Shown here: in pieces, positions 5,136 through 8,010 of the stretch
Numbering within the stretch: the stretch's first letter is position 1
Layout of the letters: the number at the start of each line of letters is the position of its first letter
Notes under the pieces: generated by a model
What the model was told of the DNA's origin: nothing
The model's input: only the letters and a program-made list of their open reading frames with translations
Database searches by the model: none
Program-made: the position numbers and the translations under genes
From: an uncultured Opitutaceae bacterium
GTDB taxonomy: Bacteria > Verrucomicrobiota > Verrucomicrobiia > Opitutales > Opitutaceae
Assembly (NCBI GenBank): GCA_903885525.1
Contig: CAISJA010000166.1
Coordinates: 1-8,010, forward strand
DNA length: 8,010 nucleotides
Direction: 5' to 3'

Positions 5136-8010
5136 ATGAGCAATCCGCGGTCCCCCGTTCAGCCCTCCCACGATCACTCCTCCGCCGCCGGCACCCACCG
5201 CCGCGGACCGGGCCTGCCGGCCCCGCAGGGCCTGTACGATCCCTGGTTCGAGCACGATGCCTGCGGCGTCGGCTTCGTCGTCGACATCCAGGGACGCAAA
5301 TCCCACCGCATCCTCGCCGATGCCCTCCGGGTCCTGCGCAACCTCGACCACCGCGGAGCCAGCGGCGCCGAGGTCAACACGGGCGACGGCGCCGGCGTGC
5401 TGCTGCAGATGCCGCATGCCTTCTTCGTCAGCCAGGCCCGCACCCTGCGCTTCACCCTGCCCGCGCCGGGCGACTACGGCTGCGGCCTCATCTTCCTGCC
5501 GCGCAACCCCACCGTCCGCCGCAAGGTCGAGGAAAAATTCGAACAGTGCGTGCAGGCGGAGGGCCTCACCTTCCTCGGCTGGCGCACCGTGCCGACCAAC
5601 AGCTCCTCCCTCGGCGACGCGGCGCGCTCCAGCGAGCCGTTCATGCGGCACGCCTTCATCGAACGCCCGGCGGCCCTCGGCGAGCTGGCCTTCGAACGGA
5701 AACTCTTCGTCGTCCGCAAGCAGGCCTACAACGTCATCCGCACCTCCACGCTCGACGGCGCGGAATACTGGTACACCGCCAGCCTCTCCGTGCGCACCCT
5801 CGTCTACAAGGGCATGCTCACCACCGAGCAGGTCGAAGACTACTTCCCCGATCTCCAGCACCCCCAGATGGAGACCGCCCTGGCTCTCGTCCACTCCCGC
5901 TTCAGCACCAATACCTTCCCGAGCTGGGAACGCGCCCACCCCTACCGCTACCTCGCCCACAACGGCGAGATCAACACCCTCCGCGGCAACATCAACTGGA
6001 TGCACGCCCGCGAGGCCCTCTTCGAAAACCCCCTCTTCGGCGACGACATCAAGAAGATTGTCCCCATCGTCAACCCCCACGGCAGCGACTCCTCGATGTT
6101 CGACAACATCCTCGAGCTCCTCGTCCTCGCCGGCCGGCCGCTCTCCCACGCGATGATGATGATGATCCCCGAGCCCTGGTCCAACCACGAGACCATGGAC
6201 CCCGCGCGCCGCGCCTTCTACCAGTACCACTCCTGCCTGATGGAGCCGTGGGACGGCCCCGCCTCCATCGCCTTCACCGACGGCACCCAGATGGGCGCCA
6301 TCCTCGACCGCAACGGCCTCCGCCCCTCCCGCTACTACGTCACCAAGGACGGCCGCGTCATCATGGCCTCCGAGGCCGGCGTGCTCGACCTCCCCGAAGA
6401 CCAGATCGAGCGCAAAGGCCGGCTCCAGCCCGGCCGCATGTTCCTCGTCGACACCGCCGCGGGCCGGATCATCGAGGACGAGGAGATCAAGCGCCAGGTC
6501 TGCGGGGCTCATCCCTACGGCGAATGGATCAAGCAGCACCTCGTCCATCTCAGCGACCTGCCCGAGGCGCCCCGCCTCGAGGCCCCCGACCACCTCACCC
6601 TGCTCCAGCGCCAGATCGCCTTCGGCTACACCCATGAAGACGAGCGCATCGTCCTCACCCCCATGGCCCGCGACGGCGTGGAGGCCATCGGCTCGATGGG
6701 CAACGACGCCGCCCTCGCCGTCCTCTCCAACAAGCCGCGCCTCCTCTACGATTACTTCAAGCAGCTCTTCGCCCAGGTCACCAACCCCCCGATCGACTGC
6801 ATCCGCGAGGAGATCATCACCTCCGCCGAGACCCGCCTCGGCTCCGAAGGCAACCTCCTCAACCCGCTGCCCACCGCCTGCCGCCGCGTCGAGCTGAAGT
6901 GGCCCATCCTCACCAACGAGGAATTCGCCAAAATCCGCCGCACCAACCTGCCCGGCCTCCGCCTCGGCGTGCTGCCGATCCTCTTCCGCGTCACCCGCGG
7001 CGAAAAGGGCCTGATGAAGTCGATGGAAGAACTCTCCATCATGGCCCGCCGCATGATCGAGGAGGAGGAGGTCAACGTCATCATCCTCAGCGACCGCGGC
7101 GTCACCCGCGACTACGCGCCGATCCCGGCGCTGCTCGCCATCGCCGGCCTGCACCACTACCTCATCCGCGAGGGCCTCCGCACCCGCGTCTCCCTCGTCC
7201 TCGAGACCGGCGAGGCCCGCGAAGTCCACCACTTCGCGCTCCTCATCGGCTACGGCTGCAGCGCCATCAACCCCTACGTCGCCTTCGAGACGATCGAGGA
7301 CATGATCCGCGAGGGCCTGCTCACCAGCATCGACCACCAGAAGGCCTGCTACAACTTCGTCAAGGCCGCCTCCAAGGGCGTGATCAAGGTCATGTCCAAG
7401 ATGGGCATCTCCGCCATCCAAAGCTACCGCGGCGCCCAGGTCTTCGAGGCGCTCGGCCTCCGCCAGGATGTCATCGACCACTATTTCACCTGGACCCCCT
7501 CGCGCGTCGGCGGCATCGGCCTCGACGTCATCGCCCAGGAAGTGCTGCTGCGCCACCGCGCCGCCTACCCGGAGCGGCAGGTCGACGGCCATGTGCTCCC
7601 CCCCGGCGGCCTCTACAAGTGGCGCGCCGAGGGCGAGGCCCACCTCTTCTCCCCCGAGGCCATCCACCTCCTGCAAAAGGCCGTCCGCACCGCCAGCACC
7701 GCCGTCTACCAGGAGTACGCCCGCACCATCAACGACCAGTCCAAGGCGCTCTGCACCCTCCGCAGCCTCCTCGAATTCAAGCCCGCCACCCCCGTCCCCC
7801 TGGCCGAGGTCGAATCCGCCGAAGCCATCATGCGCCGCTTCAAGACCGGCGCCATGTCCTACGGCTCCATCTCGCAGGAAGCCCACGAGACGCTCGCCAT
7901 CGCCATGAACCGCATCGGCGGCAAGTCCAACACCGGCGAGGGCGGCGAGGACCCCGCCCGCTTCACCTGGACGAATGAGCGCGGCGACTCCAAGAACTCC
8001 GCCATCAAGC
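5136..8010 (+). CDS. gltB: Glutamate synthase (GOGAT) large subunit, N-terminal two thirds (runs off right edge)
   Basis: Transfers the amide nitrogen of glutamine to 2-oxoglutarate, giving two glutamates; it normally works with the NAD(P)H-oxidising GltD. The 958 codons present are the N-terminal part of a protein usually near 1500 residues. The class II amidotransferase domain begins at Cys43 (HDACGVGFVVD) with NLDHRGASGAEVNTGDGAG (69-87), HSRFSTNTFPSW (about 253-264), HNGEINTLRGN (about 273-283) and DRNGLRPSRY (about 391-400). The central domain starts near 489 (RQIAFGYTHEDE). The FMN/synthase domain begins near 880, with AMSYGSISQEAHETLAIAMN and GGKSNTGEGGEDP at the edge. The nucleophile Cys43 must become N-terminal, so residues 1-42, rich in Ser, Pro and His, form a propeptide. 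The ATG at 5136 is the only plausible start; ATGs at 4996, 5036 and 5051 are out of frame. No Shine-Dalgarno. gltD is not in the window. Confidence 0.97.
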   Translation, partial: MSNPRSPVQPSHDHSSAAGTHRRGPGLPAPQGLYDPWFEHDACGVGFVVDIQGRKSHRILADALRVLRNLDHRGASGAEVNTGDGAGVLLQMPHAFFVSQARTLRFTLPAPGDYGCGLIFLPRNPTVRRKVEEKFEQCVQAEGLTFLGWRTVPTNSSSLGDAARSSEPFMRHAFIERPAALGELAFERKLFVVRKQAYNVIRTSTLDGAEYWYTASLSVRTLVYKGMLTTEQVEDYFPDLQHPQMETALALVHSRFSTNTFPSWERAHPYRYLAHNGEINTLRGNINWMHAREALFENPLFGDDIKKIVPIVNPHGSDSSMFDNILELLVLAGRPLSHAMMMMIPEPWSNHETMDPARRAFYQYHSCLMEPWDGPASIAFTDGTQMGAILDRNGLRPSRYYVTKDGRVIMASEAGVLDLPEDQIERKGRLQPGRMFLVDTAAGRIIEDEEIKRQVCGAHPYGEWIKQHLVHLSDLPEAPRLEAPDHLTLLQRQIAFGYTHEDERIVLTPMARDGVEAIGSMGNDAALAVLSNKPRLLYDYFKQLFAQVTNPPIDCIREEIITSAETRLGSEGNLLNPLPTACRRVELKWPILTNEEFAKIRRTNLPGLRLGVLPILFRVTRGEKGLMKSMEELSIMARRMIEEEEVNVIILSDRGVTRDYAPIPALLAIAGLHHYLIREGLRTRVSLVLETGEAREVHHFALLIGYGCSAINPYVAFETIEDMIREGLLTSIDHQKACYNFVKAASKGVIKVMSKMGISAIQSYRGAQVFEALGLRQDVIDHYFTWTPSRVGGIGLDVIAQEVLLRHRAAYPERQVDGHVLPPGGLYKWRAEGEAHLFSPEAIHLLQKAVRTASTAVYQEYARTINDQSKALCTLRSLLEFKPATPVPLAEVESAEAIMRRFKTGAMSYGSISQEAHETLAIAMNRIGGKSNTGEGGEDPARFTWTNERGDSKNSAIK

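Noticed and set aside
5034..7886. A 950-codon open frame on the minus strand opposite gltB
   Set aside because: It is a composition shadow: strong GC3 in gltB leaves the opposite frame without stops. Its translation is Gly/Ala/Asp/Glu/Val-rich with no domain pattern, while the plus strand is unmistakable GltB.

Overview
The window is high-GC bacterial chromosome with housekeeping content. It holds no mobile element, CRISPR array, tRNA or rRNA that I can see. The gene complement (class II LysRS followed by a LolC/E-type permease, a Thermotoga-like type I-beta DAHP synthase next to a P-protein, and a bacterial GltB), very strong GC3, and the absence of recognisable Shine-Dalgarno sequences before every start suggest a verrucomicrobium, perhaps Opitutae. 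That placement is inference from gene style, not from a marker search.

Layout. The left part reads leftwards: a small two-helix membrane protein (2220-1981), lysyl-tRNA synthetase lysS (1803-316), and the first 71 codons of a LolC/LolE-family lipoprotein-release permease (215 to beyond the left edge). The right part reads rightwards: a regulatory leader (about 2543-2729), the DAHP synthase aroF (2730-3788), the bifunctional chorismate mutase/prephenate dehydratase pheA (3850-4932), a 203-base gap, and the first 958 codons of the glutamate synthase large subunit gltB (5136 to beyond the right edge). The divergent intergenic stretch 2221-2578 holds no convincing gene.

How the genes work together. 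AroF makes the first committed compound of the shikimate pathway, and PheA converts chorismate to prephenate and then to phenylpyruvate, so this is a phenylalanine-dedicated two-gene operon. Both enzymes carry recognisable small regulatory domains (a ferredoxin-like N-terminal domain in AroF and an ACT domain with the ESRP motif in PheA), implying allosteric end-product control. GltB makes glutamate, the amino donor for the final transamination, but it has its own long upstream gap and may be a separate unit.

Main discovery. Directly upstream of aroF lies what reads as a complete ribosome-mediated phenylalanine attenuator: a 23-codon leader peptide with five Phe codons (two adjacent TTT at the critical place), a GGCGGCT segment overlapping its stop codon, and a perfect 10-bp terminator hairpin with a T-rich tail ending 12 bases before the aroF start. 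The segment at the leader stop repeats the terminator's 3' arm, so it can pair with the 5' arm as an antiterminator. The logic matches the enterobacterial pheL-pheA attenuator, but here it controls a DAHP synthase-P-protein operon in what seems to be a very different phylum.
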